Assembly (NCBI GenBank): GCA_030037815.1
Contig: JASHPZ010000055.1
Coordinates: 1-43,872 of the forward strand
Length of the DNA stretch: 43,872 bases
DNA from: Thermoplasmata archaeon
GTDB lineage: Archaea; Thermoplasmatota; Thermoplasmata; Lutacidiplasmatales; UBA184
Direction of reading: 5' to 3'
Under the pieces are notes generated by a model. It did not search any database. It was not told the origin of the DNA and worked only from the letters and a program-made list of their open reading frames with translations. Below are positions 1 to 8,913 of this stretch, in pieces; within the stretch, counting starts at the first letter, position 1; every line of letters starts with the position of its first letter. A program made the translations under genes and the position numbers.

Positions 1-2
1 TC

Positions 3-77
3 GACCGCGGCCCGGGCGCCGCGCCGCCGGGAGGTGCGTCATCCCCGCCGGAGAAGCGGTCCCGCCCGCCGAAGTGA
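3..77 (+). CDS. C-terminal tail of an upstream CDS, truncated by window start; product unknown
   Basis: Frame 3 is open from base 3 to TGA at 75-77 (..DRGPGAAPPGGASSPPEKRSRPPK*), giving a 4-bp GTGA overlap with the Pcc1 start at 74. Confidence 0.35.
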   Translation, partial: DRGPGAAPPGGASSPPEKRSRPPK

Positions 78-301
78 CGGTCGAGGTTCGCCACCGGGCG
101 ACCTCCCCCGCGCGGGCCCGGGCGCTCGCGGCCGCCGTTGGAGCCGACACCCCGAAGTTCGTCACCCTCACCACGGACGGCGCGGAACTGGTCGTGCGGG
201 TCGCCCCCGCGAGCGCGGGCAGCGTCCGGGCGACGCTCGAGGACCTGCTCGCCTGCCTGCGCGCCGCGGAGAAATCCGGCGACGCCTCACCGACGGAGTA
301 G
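74..301 (+). CDS. pcc1: KEOPS complex subunit Pcc1-like protein
   Basis: 75 aa, GTG start; pattern ..TTDGAELVVRVAPASAGSVRATLEDLLACLRAAEK matches the small Pcc1 fold (DG-L-I-I..S-RA-LND-L-WL..AE). Confidence 0.75.
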   Translation: MTVEVRHRATSPARARALAAAVGADTPKFVTLTTDGAELVVRVAPASAGSVRATLEDLLACLRAAEKSGDASPTE

Positions 302-2098
302 CTGCGCGACCGGCGCGTCGAGCAGCGGCAACGCGGCCTCCACGTCGGCGACCAGGCCGAGGTCGGCGGAGCGGAAGACGGGCGCCGCCGGGTCGCGGTT
401 GACGGCGACGATCGTCCGGGCGCGCCGCCAGCCGATCAGGTGGTTGGTCGACCCCGACACCCCGAGGAGGACGACCAGCCGCGGCGCGCCCGACCGTCCC
501 GTCAACCCCACCTGGTAAGGCACGGGCAGCCACCCGGCGTCGACGACCCGACGCGTGGCGGCGAGACCGGCGCCCCACCGCGCGAGGAGGGGGGCGAGGG
601 CGCGGATCGCCTCCGGACTCTCGATCCCCATTCCGACCGTCACGACGACGTCGTGCCCGTCGGGTCCGTCGGTGCCCGACCACTCGGTCGCGGCGTCGAC
701 CCGCTCGGGGCGGTGCCCCTCCTCGACCGCGGCGACGCGCTCCCACGCGACCGTCGGCCGTCGCGGCGCCGAGCCGGGAAGGGGCGGCGCGAACGCGCCG
801 GGGCGGATCGTGGCCAGCTCGGGCGTCGTGCGGCAACGGATCGTCGCCTCCGTGCGGTCGCCGAACGACGGCTTCGACCATGCGAAGCCTCGGTCCGGCG
901 TCCACGCCCATCCGGTGGCGTCCCCGACCAGTCCGAGTCCGAGCTCCGCGGCGACGGCGCCCGCGAACTCGCGCCCGTACGGGTGGCTCGGAAAGAGGAC
1001 GGCCGAGACGGACCCGCCGCCTCGGACGTAGCCGGCCAGCGCGCGGGCCGCGGCGCGGGCCTCCGGAGGGGCCGAAGCGGCCTCGATTCGGATCCCTGCG
1101 CCGACGCCGGCCGATCGGAGCCGCTCCTCGTCCTCCGCCCTGGGGCTCCGCCCGGCCCAGACGGCCCGCACGGTCGCATCGGGGAACCTGCGGCCCAGCT
1201 CCGCGGCGACCTCGAGACCCGTCGGGTCGAGCCGACCGTCGTCGTCCGACGCGAGCACGAGGAGCGGGCCGGGCGGCGTCGCGCGCTCCGGCGCGACGGG
1301 GTGGGCCCCGGTCGGGTCGCCGAGCGCGGTCCGGAGGCGTTCGACCAGCCGCCCGACGCGGTCGGCGAGCGGGCCGTCCGACTCGACGACCGGATGCCGG
1401 GTCGGCGCGACCTCGGTCACGGCCTCGACCGACGTCGGCGACCCCTCGAACCCGACCGTCGCGGGGTCGACCCCGACGTCGGACCGCGACCACACCTCCA
1501 CCGCGTCCGGGCCGAACTTCGCGAGCTCCGCGGGCGTCGGCTTCAGCGGTTTCGCGACCTTCTCCCCTACGGTGAGGACGACCGGGGCCGCGCACCGGTA
1601 CCGGGCCCAGCCGCGCGCGGTGTCGACCGTCGCGTCGAACTCCGGCCCCGCGTCCCGCCGGCGCAGCGCCCGGACGTTCGACAGGATCGGACGGCCGAGG
1701 AGGGTCGCGAGCTCGGGCCCGACCTGGCCCGTCTCGCTGTCGGTCGACCACGCCCCGGTGAGGACCACGTCGTGGGGGAGGCGCCGCAGCGCCGCCGCCA
1801 GGACGCGCGCGGTGGCGAGCGTGTCGGAGCCGGCGAACGCCGGGTCGGAGACGAGGACCGTGCGGTCGGCGCCGACCGCCCGCGTTTCGGCGAGCACGGT
1901 CCTCGTGGCCGGAGGGCCCAGGGAGACGACGGTGACGGTCTCCGCGGGGCGACGCAGCTCGAGCGCGACGCGGAGCGCCCGCGGGTCGAACGGGTTGAGG
2001 AACAGCGGGACCCCGGAGCGGTCGACCACGCGCCGCACCGGGTCGAACGTCAGTGCGTCGACCGCGGGCACGACCTTGACGAGGACGACGAACTCCAT
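287..2098 (-). CDS. Fused electron transfer flavoprotein (beta domain N-terminal, alpha domain C-terminal)
   Basis: N-term MEFVVLVKVVPAVDAL..NPFDPRALRVALEL..GAD (EtfB-like); C-term TGRSGAPRLVVLLGVSGSTNHLIGWRRARTIVAVNRDPAAPVFRSADLGLVADV (EtfA FAD-binding motif). Confidence 0.88.
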   Translation of the reverse strand: MEFVVLVKVVPAVDALTFDPVRRVVDRSGVPLFLNPFDPRALRVALELRRPAETVTVVSLGPPATRTVLAETRAVGADRTVLVSDPAFAGSDTLATARVLAAALRRLPHDVVLTGAWSTDSETGQVGPELATLLGRPILSNVRALRRRDAGPEFDATVDTARGWARYRCAAPVVLTVGEKVAKPLKPTPAELAKFGPDAVEVWSRSDVGVDPATVGFEGSPTSVEAVTEVAPTRHPVVESDGPLADRVGRLVERLRTALGDPTGAHPVAPERATPPGPLLVLASDDDGRLDPTGLEVAAELGRRFPDATVRAVWAGRSPRAEDEERLRSAGVGAGIRIEAASAPPEARAAARALAGYVRGGGSVSAVLFPSHPYGREFAGAVAAELGLGLVGDATGWAWTPDRGFAWSKPSFGDRTEATIRCRTTPELATIRPGAFAPPLPGSAPRRPTVAWERVAAVEEGHRPERVDAATEWSGTDGPDGHDVVVTVGMGIESPEAIRALAPLLARWGAGLAATRRVVDAGWLPVPYQVGLTGRSGAPRLVVLLGVSGSTNHLIGWRRARTIVAVNRDPAAPVFRSADLGLVADVEAALPLLDAPVAQLLRR

Positions 2099-2133
2099 CG
2101 GGAACGTCCCGCGCTCGGGAGGGATGGGGGCAT

Positions 2134-3021
2134 ATGTCTCCCCCGCTAGCCGGGGCCGTGACGGGGACGGTTCCGCCGAACTCGGGCGGCCCCTCGCACG
2201 CCCGGTACGCGGTCGGCGTGGTCGTGACCGTCCTGGCCGTGCTGAGCCAGTACTTCGTGCCCCAGACGTGGTCGCCCGCGCGCGCGCTCTACGACAACCT
2301 GCCCGGCGACCTGTTCGTCGTCTACGGGGTCCCGGTGGTCGCCTTCCTCCTCCTGGTCGGGGCGGCGCCGCTCCGGCACTGGAAGGACCGGATGGGGGCG
2401 GCGACGTGGGAGGGGCTCCGGTGGTACGGCGGCCTCTCGCTGCTCGGGCTGGTCGTCCTCTACGTGATGGCGATCGTCTACCAGGTCGTCGACCCGTCCG
2501 CGCTCCAGCTCCTGTCGAAGCCGAACCCCGCCCTCACCCAGGCGCAGTCCGACCCGTGGTTCTACGTCGGGCTTTCGTTCGTCGTGGGGGCGTTCGAGGA
2601 GACGATCTTTCGCGGGTGGATCTTCGGCTACTGGGCCGGCCGCGGAGGCTCCTGGTTCGGTCCGGCGGTCTGGACGAGCGTCGTCTTCGCCGGCGTGCAC
2701 CTCTACTACGGCACGACGTACGGGGCCGCCTCCCCGCTGATCTTCCCGACCCTCTTCCTGATCGGGTTCGCGTTCGCGGCGACGTACAAGTTCACGGGCG
2801 GGAATCTGGTCGTCATCGCCCTCCTCCACGGCGAGAACGACGCGAGCGCCTACCTCGAGCTGATCTCCCAACCCGCCGGCCTCGCGCTCCACTACCTCGT
2901 CATCCTGATCGGCGGCCTGGTCGCGCTGATCGCCTACCTCCGCGCGGAACGGACGCCGACGGTCGCTGCCCCGCCGCCCCCGATGCCGTTCGCGCCGCCC
3001 AGTCCCCCGGGTCCGGGGTGA
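2134..3021 (+). CDS. CPBP family intramembrane metalloprotease (CAAX protease-like)
   Basis: Multi-TM; motifs FEETIFRGWIFGYW, FAGVHLYYG and ALLHGENDAS match the EExxxR / H..H signature. Confidence 0.85.
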   Translation: MSPPLAGAVTGTVPPNSGGPSHARYAVGVVVTVLAVLSQYFVPQTWSPARALYDNLPGDLFVVYGVPVVAFLLLVGAAPLRHWKDRMGAATWEGLRWYGGLSLLGLVVLYVMAIVYQVVDPSALQLLSKPNPALTQAQSDPWFYVGLSFVVGAFEETIFRGWIFGYWAGRGGSWFGPAVWTSVVFAGVHLYYGTTYGAASPLIFPTLFLIGFAFAATYKFTGGNLVVIALLHGENDASAYLELISQPAGLALHYLVILIGGLVALIAYLRAERTPTVAAPPPPMPFAPPSPPGPG

Positions 3022-3190
3022 CCTCGGACCGCCGCTGCGCGACGCGACCTTCGAAGCGCACTTCGACTCCCACTGTAGCCTCGGGCCCCGCCGAAGCCCA
3101 CGCGCCCGCGTCTCCACGGCCTTCCGCAACTCGGGAGCGTCCGGCCGGGACCGCCAGCATCAAGAGCGGGGCGTACGTCCCCGCGCCGCC

Positions 3191-3622
3191 GTGCTGCCGA
3201 GCGACTCCGAACTGCGGGCGATCCTCGAGAAGGCCCGAACGATCGCCGTCGTCGGGCTCTCCGACCGCGAGGACCGCGACTCCCACCAGATCGCGCGGTT
3301 CCTTCAGGGCCAGGGGTACCGCGTGGTGCCGGTGAACCCGCGCCTTTCGGAGGTGCTCGGCGAGAAGGCGTGGCCGAGCGTGCGGGAGATCCCGTCCGAC
3401 GTGCCGATCGACGTGGTCGACATCTTCCGTCGGAGCGAAGAGGTCCCCCCGATCGTCGACGAGGCGATCGCGCGTCGGGTGCCGGTCGTCTGGATGCAGC
3501 TCGGCGTCGAGCATCCGGCGGCCGCCGCGAAGGCGCGCGCCGCCGGGCTGACGGTCCTCGAGAACGAGTGCATCATGGTCCAGCACCGGCGGCTCCACAT
3601 CGGGCCCGTCGGGTCCGCCTAG
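3191..3622 (+). CDS. CoA-binding (YccU-like Rossmann) domain protein
   Basis: TIAVVGLSDREDRDSHQIARFLQGQGYRVVPVNPRLSEVLGEKAWPSVREIP..DVVDIFRRSEEVP..VWMQLGVEH..NECIMVQH. Confidence 0.88.
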   Translation: MLPSDSELRAILEKARTIAVVGLSDREDRDSHQIARFLQGQGYRVVPVNPRLSEVLGEKAWPSVREIPSDVPIDVVDIFRRSEEVPPIVDEAIARRVPVVWMQLGVEHPAAAAKARAAGLTVLENECIMVQHRRLHIGPVGSA

Positions 3623-3628
3623 ACGCCC

Positions 3629-4429
3629 ATGGCCGCGGCAGTACCGACTCCGGCACCCTCGCCCCCGAGCGCCCCGGCCCCTCCCTCCACCCCCGCACCC
3701 CGGGTCGGACGACGCGTGGAGCGCGGAGCGGTCCGCCACGACAGCGTGCGGGCGGCCGAGTGGTCGATCCGCGGCGCGGCGAAGGTCCTCGGGGACGTCG
3801 ACGTCACCCGGTTCACCTCCTCGGGCGACGTGAGCGTCGGGGGCCGACTCCGCGCGGACCGGTGGGACGCGCGCGGCGACCTCCGGCTGTTCGGGCCGGT
3901 CGAGGTCGGGGGGCCGTGGACCGGGTCCGGGGAGGTCCGAGCGGGCGCGACGGTCCATGCGGGCGACCTCACGTTCAAGGGCTCGGTCCGGATCGCCCAG
4001 GAGCTCACGGTCGACGGCACGGCGGACCTCGTCGGCTCGCTCGAGGTCCCGAGCGCGCGGGTCGGGGTGCTCCGACTCACCGGCGCTGCGCAGGTGCCGG
4101 GCGAGGTGGCGTCGATCCAGATCGCGCTCCGCCTGCGCGAGACGTCGCGGCTGGGGACCCTGCGGGGGCGTCGCGTCGAGGTGCGCGGACGCGCGCCGAA
4201 CCCCGTGGAGGAGGCGCTCCTCAAGCACGTCGCGGTCACGGTCGAGCGGATCGACGCCGAGGAGGTCGTCCTCGAAGCGGTCGACGTCGGGTTCGTCCAC
4301 GCCGAGCGGATATCGCTCGGGCGCGGGGCGCATGTGACGACGGTCGAGGGCACGGTGGTCGCGCGGCACGCCTCCGCGACGGTCGGACCGGAGTCGAAGA
4401 GCCCGCCGCCGTACGGGCTCCGCCGGTAG
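3629..4429 (+). CDS. Bactofilin-like polymer-forming protein (beta-helical repeats)
   Basis: Repeating short beta turns: SIRGAAKVLGDVDVTRFTSSGDVSVGGRLRADRWDARGDLRLFGPVEVGGPWTGSGEVRAGATVHAGDLTFKGSVRI.. typical of polymer-forming/bactofilin-like families. Confidence 0.6.
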   Translation: MAAAVPTPAPSPPSAPAPPSTPAPRVGRRVERGAVRHDSVRAAEWSIRGAAKVLGDVDVTRFTSSGDVSVGGRLRADRWDARGDLRLFGPVEVGGPWTGSGEVRAGATVHAGDLTFKGSVRIAQELTVDGTADLVGSLEVPSARVGVLRLTGAAQVPGEVASIQIALRLRETSRLGTLRGRRVEVRGRAPNPVEEALLKHVAVTVERIDAEEVVLEAVDVGFVHAERISLGRGAHVTTVEGTVVARHASATVGPESKSPPPYGLRR

Positions 4430-4439
4430 CGCGCCGCGC

Positions 4440-4448
4440 GCTTTTATC
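4440..4448 (+). promoter_or_regulatory. Putative TATA box for ileS
   Basis: gcttttatc, about 30 bp upstream of the GTG at 4472. Confidence 0.5.
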
Positions 4449-4462
4449 CGCCGCCGGCCGTC

Positions 4463-7432
4463 GTGCCGCCGGTGAGCGCGCCGGAGCCGTCGAGCGGGGC
4501 CCCCTCCTCGAAACGGGTGCACGAGCGGACGCTCGAGTACTGGGAGCGGACGGGGGTCACCGCGCGGCTGCTCGAGGGGACCCCGGGCGGCCCGGTGTTC
4601 CGGTTCACCGAAGGCCCCCCGACCGCCAACGGGGCGCCGCACATCGGCCACCTCGTCTCCCGCACGATCAAGGACCTCCAGCTCCGCTACCACCGGATGC
4701 GGGGCGACGAGATCGTCACCGCGATGGGCGGCTGGGACTGCCACGGGCTCCCGGTCGAGCTCGAGGTCGAGAAGCGGCACGGGATCAAGTCGAAGAAGGA
4801 GATCGAGGCGTACGGCGTCGCGCGGTTCTGCGACGAGTGCCGGGCGTCGGTGCTCGAAGTCGCGGACGTCTGGCGCGAGATGAGCCGGCGCCTCGGCTAC
4901 TGGCTCGACTACGACCACGCCTACCGCACGATGGACCCGCCGTACATCGAGAGCGTCTGGTGGTCGCTCAAGACGCTGTTCGACCGCGGGCTGCTCGAGA
5001 AGGGGCACTACGTGCTGCCGTACTGCCCGCGGTGCGAGACGTCGCTGGCCTCCCACGAGGTCGCGCTCGGCTATCGCGAGGCGACCGACCCGTCCGTCAC
5101 CGTCCGCTTCCCGCTCGAGGGCACGCCGGCCCGCGACCTCCTCGTGTGGACGACCACCCCGTGGACCCTCCCCTCGAACCTCCTCGTCGCCGCGAAGGCG
5201 GACGTCGAGTACTCGGTCGTGCGGGACGCGGACGGCCGGGAGGTCGTCCTCGCCTCCGCCGCCGTGCCCCGCTACTTCCCCGACGGGACCGAGGTCGTCG
5301 CGCGTCTCCCGGGGTCGGCGTTCGCGGGGCGGGGCTACCGACCGCCGTTCGACCTCGCCGGCCCGGGCCCCGGACGGTACCGGGTGGTGCTGGACGATTT
5401 CGTCACGACGACCGAAGGCACCGGGTTCGTCCACATCGCCCCGAGCTTCGGGCCCGACGACCAGCGGATCGGCGCGCGCGAGAAGGTCGGAGTGTTCGAC
5501 CCGCTCGACAACCGCGGCCGGTTCGGGGCGGACGCGCCGTTGGTCGCCGGGAAGCCGTTCAAGGCCGCGGACCCGATCCTGACGAAGGACCTCGAGGCCC
5601 GCGGTCGGTTGTTCCGCGCCGGGACGCTGAAGCATACCTACCCGTTCTGCTGGCGGTGCGACTCCGCCCTCCTCTACCGGGCGGTCGACTCCTGGTTCGT
5701 CCGGACGTCGCGGTTCACCGACCGCTTGGTCGCGGCGAACCAGAAGGTCCACTGGATCCCGGCGTACTTCCGGGACGGCCGGTTCGGCAACTTCCTCACC
5801 GAGGCGAAGGACTGGGCGCTGTCGCGCAGCCGGTACTGGGGCACCCCGCTCCCGGTCTGGATGTGTCCGGACGGCCACCCGACGTGCGTCGGCAGCTTCG
5901 CCGAGCTGGCGGAGCGCGTCGGCGCCCCCCTCCCGTCGCCGTTCGACCCGCACCGTGTCACCGTGGACGCCCTCGGGTTCCCGTGCCCGACGTGCGGGCA
6001 GCCGGCGCGGCGCGAGCCGTACACGATCGACGCCTGGTACGACAGCGGGGCCGCGCCGTTCGCGCGCTACCACTACCCGTTCGAGCCGAGCCGGTTCGAG
6101 CCGAGCCAGCCGCTCGACTACGTGGCGGAAGGGATCGACCAGACGCGGGGGTGGTACTACTCCCTCCTCGTCCTCGCGGTCGCGCTGTTCGACCGGCCGG
6201 CGTACCTCGCCTCGCTGTCTAACGACATGGTCCTCGACGACACCGGGCGCAAGATGTCGAAGTCGAAGGGGAACTCGATCGAGCCGCTGACGCTCCTCGC
6301 CCAGCTCGGCGGCGACACCGCGCGCTGGGGGTTCCTCGCGATCGACTTCACCGAGCCGATGCGGACGAGCCCGGCCGCGATCGAGAAGGCGGCGGCCCGC
6401 ACGCTCGGGACGCTCCGCAACGTGGTCGCGTTCCACGTGGAGAACGCCCGTGCGGACGGCCTCGCCCCGGTCGCGGAGCGCCCGGCGCCCGCGGCGCTGA
6501 TCGACCGGTGGATCCTCTCCCGCCTCGAGGGGACCCGCGCGGCCGTCACCGCCGGACTCGACGCCTACGACCCGCGCCCCGCCGCCGCGGCGGTGCGCGC
6601 GTTCGTGGACGACCTCTCGACGTGGTACCTGCGCCGCTCGCGGCCCCGGTTCTGGTCGGACCGGGACGCCGACGACCGACGCGCCGCGCACGCGACGCTC
6701 TCCTACACGCTCCTCTCCTGCGCGCAGCTCGTCGCGCCGCTCCTCCCGTTCACCGCCGAGTGGGTCCACCAGGAGGTCGGGGAGCACGGCTACCGCGACC
6801 CCGCGGACTCGGTCCACGCCTGCCGGTGGCCGGCGAACCTGGCGGAACGGGATGAGGCGCTCGAAGCCGGCATGGCCGAGCTCCGGGAGCTGGTCGAGGT
6901 CGGGCGGGAGCTCCGGCAGCGGGCCGAGGTGAAGTCGCGGATCCCGCTCGGCGAGATGGTCGTGTTCGCGCCGGGCGTTCCGGCGTTCGACGCGCTCGGC
7001 GACGACGGCCGCCGGCTGGTCGCCGACGAATTGAACGTGCGGTCGGTGCGTCGTGCGCCGGCCGCGGAGCGGGGCGCGCTCGCGGACGCCGACTGGGTCG
7101 TGCGGGAGGGGACGGACGGACCGGTCGCGGCGCTCGTCCGTCGCCCGACCCCCGCTCTCCTCGAGGAGGGTCTCGCCCGGGAGGTCGCCCGGCGGCTCCA
7201 GCAGACGCGCAAGGAGCTCGGGCTCCGGTACACCGACGCGGTCGAGGTGACGGTCGGCGCTTCCGGTCCGCTCTACCGCGCGCTGGTCGACCGGACGGAC
7301 GACCTCGCGCGCGACCTCCTGGCCGACCCGTTCTCGGTCGTCGACGGCCCGCTCGCCGCGGGCCCCGACGTCCGCCACTGGGAGCTGGACGGCGTCAGCT
7401 TCGACGCGCGGGTCGTCCGTCGTCCGGGCTGA
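4463..7432 (+). CDS. ileS: Isoleucyl-tRNA synthetase (start may be GTG 4472)
   Basis: PTANGAPHIGHLVSRTIKD..GWDCHGLPVE, WTTTPWTLPSN, GWYYSLLVLA, KMSKSKGN. Confidence 0.97.
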   Translation: MPPVSAPEPSSGAPSSKRVHERTLEYWERTGVTARLLEGTPGGPVFRFTEGPPTANGAPHIGHLVSRTIKDLQLRYHRMRGDEIVTAMGGWDCHGLPVELEVEKRHGIKSKKEIEAYGVARFCDECRASVLEVADVWREMSRRLGYWLDYDHAYRTMDPPYIESVWWSLKTLFDRGLLEKGHYVLPYCPRCETSLASHEVALGYREATDPSVTVRFPLEGTPARDLLVWTTTPWTLPSNLLVAAKADVEYSVVRDADGREVVLASAAVPRYFPDGTEVVARLPGSAFAGRGYRPPFDLAGPGPGRYRVVLDDFVTTTEGTGFVHIAPSFGPDDQRIGAREKVGVFDPLDNRGRFGADAPLVAGKPFKAADPILTKDLEARGRLFRAGTLKHTYPFCWRCDSALLYRAVDSWFVRTSRFTDRLVAANQKVHWIPAYFRDGRFGNFLTEAKDWALSRSRYWGTPLPVWMCPDGHPTCVGSFAELAERVGAPLPSPFDPHRVTVDALGFPCPTCGQPARREPYTIDAWYDSGAAPFARYHYPFEPSRFEPSQPLDYVAEGIDQTRGWYYSLLVLAVALFDRPAYLASLSNDMVLDDTGRKMSKSKGNSIEPLTLLAQLGGDTARWGFLAIDFTEPMRTSPAAIEKAAARTLGTLRNVVAFHVENARADGLAPVAERPAPAALIDRWILSRLEGTRAAVTAGLDAYDPRPAAAAVRAFVDDLSTWYLRRSRPRFWSDRDADDRRAAHATLSYTLLSCAQLVAPLLPFTAEWVHQEVGEHGYRDPADSVHACRWPANLAERDEALEAGMAELRELVEVGRELRQRAEVKSRIPLGEMVVFAPGVPAFDALGDDGRRLVADELNVRSVRRAPAAERGALADADWVVREGTDGPVAALVRRPTPALLEEGLAREVARRLQQTRKELGLRYTDAVEVTVGASGPLYRALVDRTDDLARDLLADPFSVVDGPLAAGPDVRHWELDGVSFDARVVRRPG

Positions 7433-8033
7433 CCGGGGGCTCCCGCTCGACCGGACCGCCGGGGGCCGTCTCGCCGAACACCTCGGCTTCGAACCGTCGG
7501 ACCCGCACCCACGGCTCCCGCCAGGCCGTCGGCGGCAGACCCGCCTTCTCGCACGTGCCCTCGAGCAGCTCCTCCGCGTCCCACCCCTGTTCCGGGGCGA
7601 CCTGCGGGAGGAGGAGTCCGCTCGCGCCCCGGCCTTCGACGATCAGCCCGTCCCGGCCGACGCGGACCGCCGCGATCATCGCTTCGGGCGTGCCCCGCGG
7701 CACCGTCTCGGGCACGGTGAGGACGGAGACCTCGACCGTGAGGTGCGGAAGCTCCTCCGCCCGGATCGGCGGGAACCGGGGGTCCTCGGTCGCCGCGGCG
7801 ATCGCCGCCTCGGGGATCGCCCGGGTGAGCGCGAGCACCGCGATCGGGAACCCGACGCAGCCGCGGAGCTCGCCGCCCGGATACCGCTTCCACGTCACGA
7901 ACGCGCCGCGTCGTTCGGACCAGGCGGCCGGAAGGTCGAGCGGCAACGGACCGGTCGGGGGGATCCCGAGCGCCTGCGCCGCGCTGAGTCGGGCGAGCCG
8001 GACGGCAAGAGCCCCTTCCGCGTCCGAGAGCAC
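7395..8033 (-). CDS. AMMECR1-domain protein (AmmeMemoRadiSam system protein A-like)
   Basis: GGELRGCVGFPIAVLALTRAIPEAAIAAATEDPRFPPI..ELPHLTVEVSVLTVPE..QVAPEQGWDAEELLEGTCEKAGLP; likely GTG start at 8033 rather than the longer ORF. Confidence 0.88.
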   Translation of the reverse strand: MLSDAEGALAVRLARLSAAQALGIPPTGPLPLDLPAAWSERRGAFVTWKRYPGGELRGCVGFPIAVLALTRAIPEAAIAAATEDPRFPPIRAEELPHLTVEVSVLTVPETVPRGTPEAMIAAVRVGRDGLIVEGRGASGLLLPQVAPEQGWDAEELLEGTCEKAGLPPTAWREPWVRVRRFEAEVFGETAPGGPVEREPPVSPDDGRPARRS

Positions 8034-8127
8034 GTTCGTCCGAGGCCGACGGGGCACAAAGCCCCGGGGTGCCGCGGGTCGGGCGGAAGGTGTTTGACCG
8101 AAGCCGCGCCTCGACGAGGCGTCGGCT

Positions 8128-8697
8128 GTGTTCGCGCGCAAGACCGCCCGCCCACCGCTCAACGCAGCGCTGGTCGTCGGGGTACTGGTCGGGGTCGCCC
8201 TGGTCGCGGTCGCGTACCCCCGCGCCACGCCCGCGTCGAACCCGGGCGGATGTCTCTGCGCGCCGACCTTCTCGATCGGCAACCCCGTGGGACCGACCGA
8301 GTGCCGCGTACCCCTCGCCCCCGGGTGCGTAAGTTCGGGGGAGTTCGTCTACGACGTCACGGTCCTGGGGAACACCGTCCCGCTCGGCGCCGCCCTGTAT
8401 CGGGTCGCCGACGCCTCCGGGGCGAACGTGACCGATCCGTCGGAGGCCGGGTTCGCGTACGTGACGTCCCACGGAACGGTGCTCGCGAGCTACGTCGTCC
8501 CGGCCGGCGCGCCCCTCGCGATGAACTCGACCGCCCAGTGGACGTTCGCGAACGGGGCCACGGCCACCACGCCGACCGGCGACGTCACGCTCGTCGTGGA
8601 CGTCGGCGCCGTGGACCCGTCGGGGATGGGGTGGTCGATCTACGCCCGGACGACCGGTGCGGGGCCGGATTCGTCGGCCTCGACCGTGCTGCCGTAA
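8128..8697 (+). CDS. Hypothetical secreted/membrane-anchored protein
   Basis: N-terminal hydrophobic segment AALVVGVLVGVALVAVAY followed by an extracytoplasmic-like Thr/Ser/Ala-rich domain with four Cys. Confidence 0.6.
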   Translation: MFARKTARPPLNAALVVGVLVGVALVAVAYPRATPASNPGGCLCAPTFSIGNPVGPTECRVPLAPGCVSSGEFVYDVTVLGNTVPLGAALYRVADASGANVTDPSEAGFAYVTSHGTVLASYVVPAGAPLAMNSTAQWTFANGATATTPTGDVTLVVDVGAVDPSGMGWSIYARTTGAGPDSSASTVLP

Positions 8698-8712
8698 CCC
8701 GCACCCCCGGAC

Positions 8713-8720
8713 CTTTTATA
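8713..8720 (+). promoter_or_regulatory. Putative TATA box for L40e
   Basis: cttttata, about 30 bp upstream of ATG 8746. Confidence 0.6.
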
Positions 8721-8745
8721 CCCCACCCGGCGTCCCCGCGTTCCC

Positions 8746-8898
8746 ATGCCGTTTCCCGAGGCGGTCGAGCGCCTTCTGAACAAGAAGGTCTGCATGAACT
8801 GCTCCGCGCGGAATCCGCCGAAGGCGGTCCAGTGCCGCCGGTGCGGCTACAAGGGGCTCCGCGTGAAGTCGCGGGAACGGTCCGGAAAGACCCAGTAG
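8746..8898 (+). CDS. rpl40e: 50S ribosomal protein L40e
   Basis: My translation: [50 protein letters not shown]. Four-Cys zinc ribbon typical of L40e; absent from the ORF track because it is only 50 aa. Confidence 0.93.
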   Translation: MPFPEAVERLLNKKVCMNCSARNPPKAVQCRRCGYKGLRVKSRERSGKTQ

Positions 8899-8913
8899 GG
8901 CCTCCCCGTCGGG

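Noticed and set aside
3370-6222. 950-aa plus-strand ORF
   Set aside because: Out-of-frame shadow of the CoA-binding, bactofilin-like and ileS genes; low-complexity RG-rich translation.
2900-7378. 1492-aa minus-strand ORF antisense to ileS and neighbours
   Set aside because: Composition is Arg/Asp/Glu/Pro/Val-rich low complexity; the plus strand encodes unmistakable IleRS and other families. Stop-free antisense frames are expected at very high GC3.
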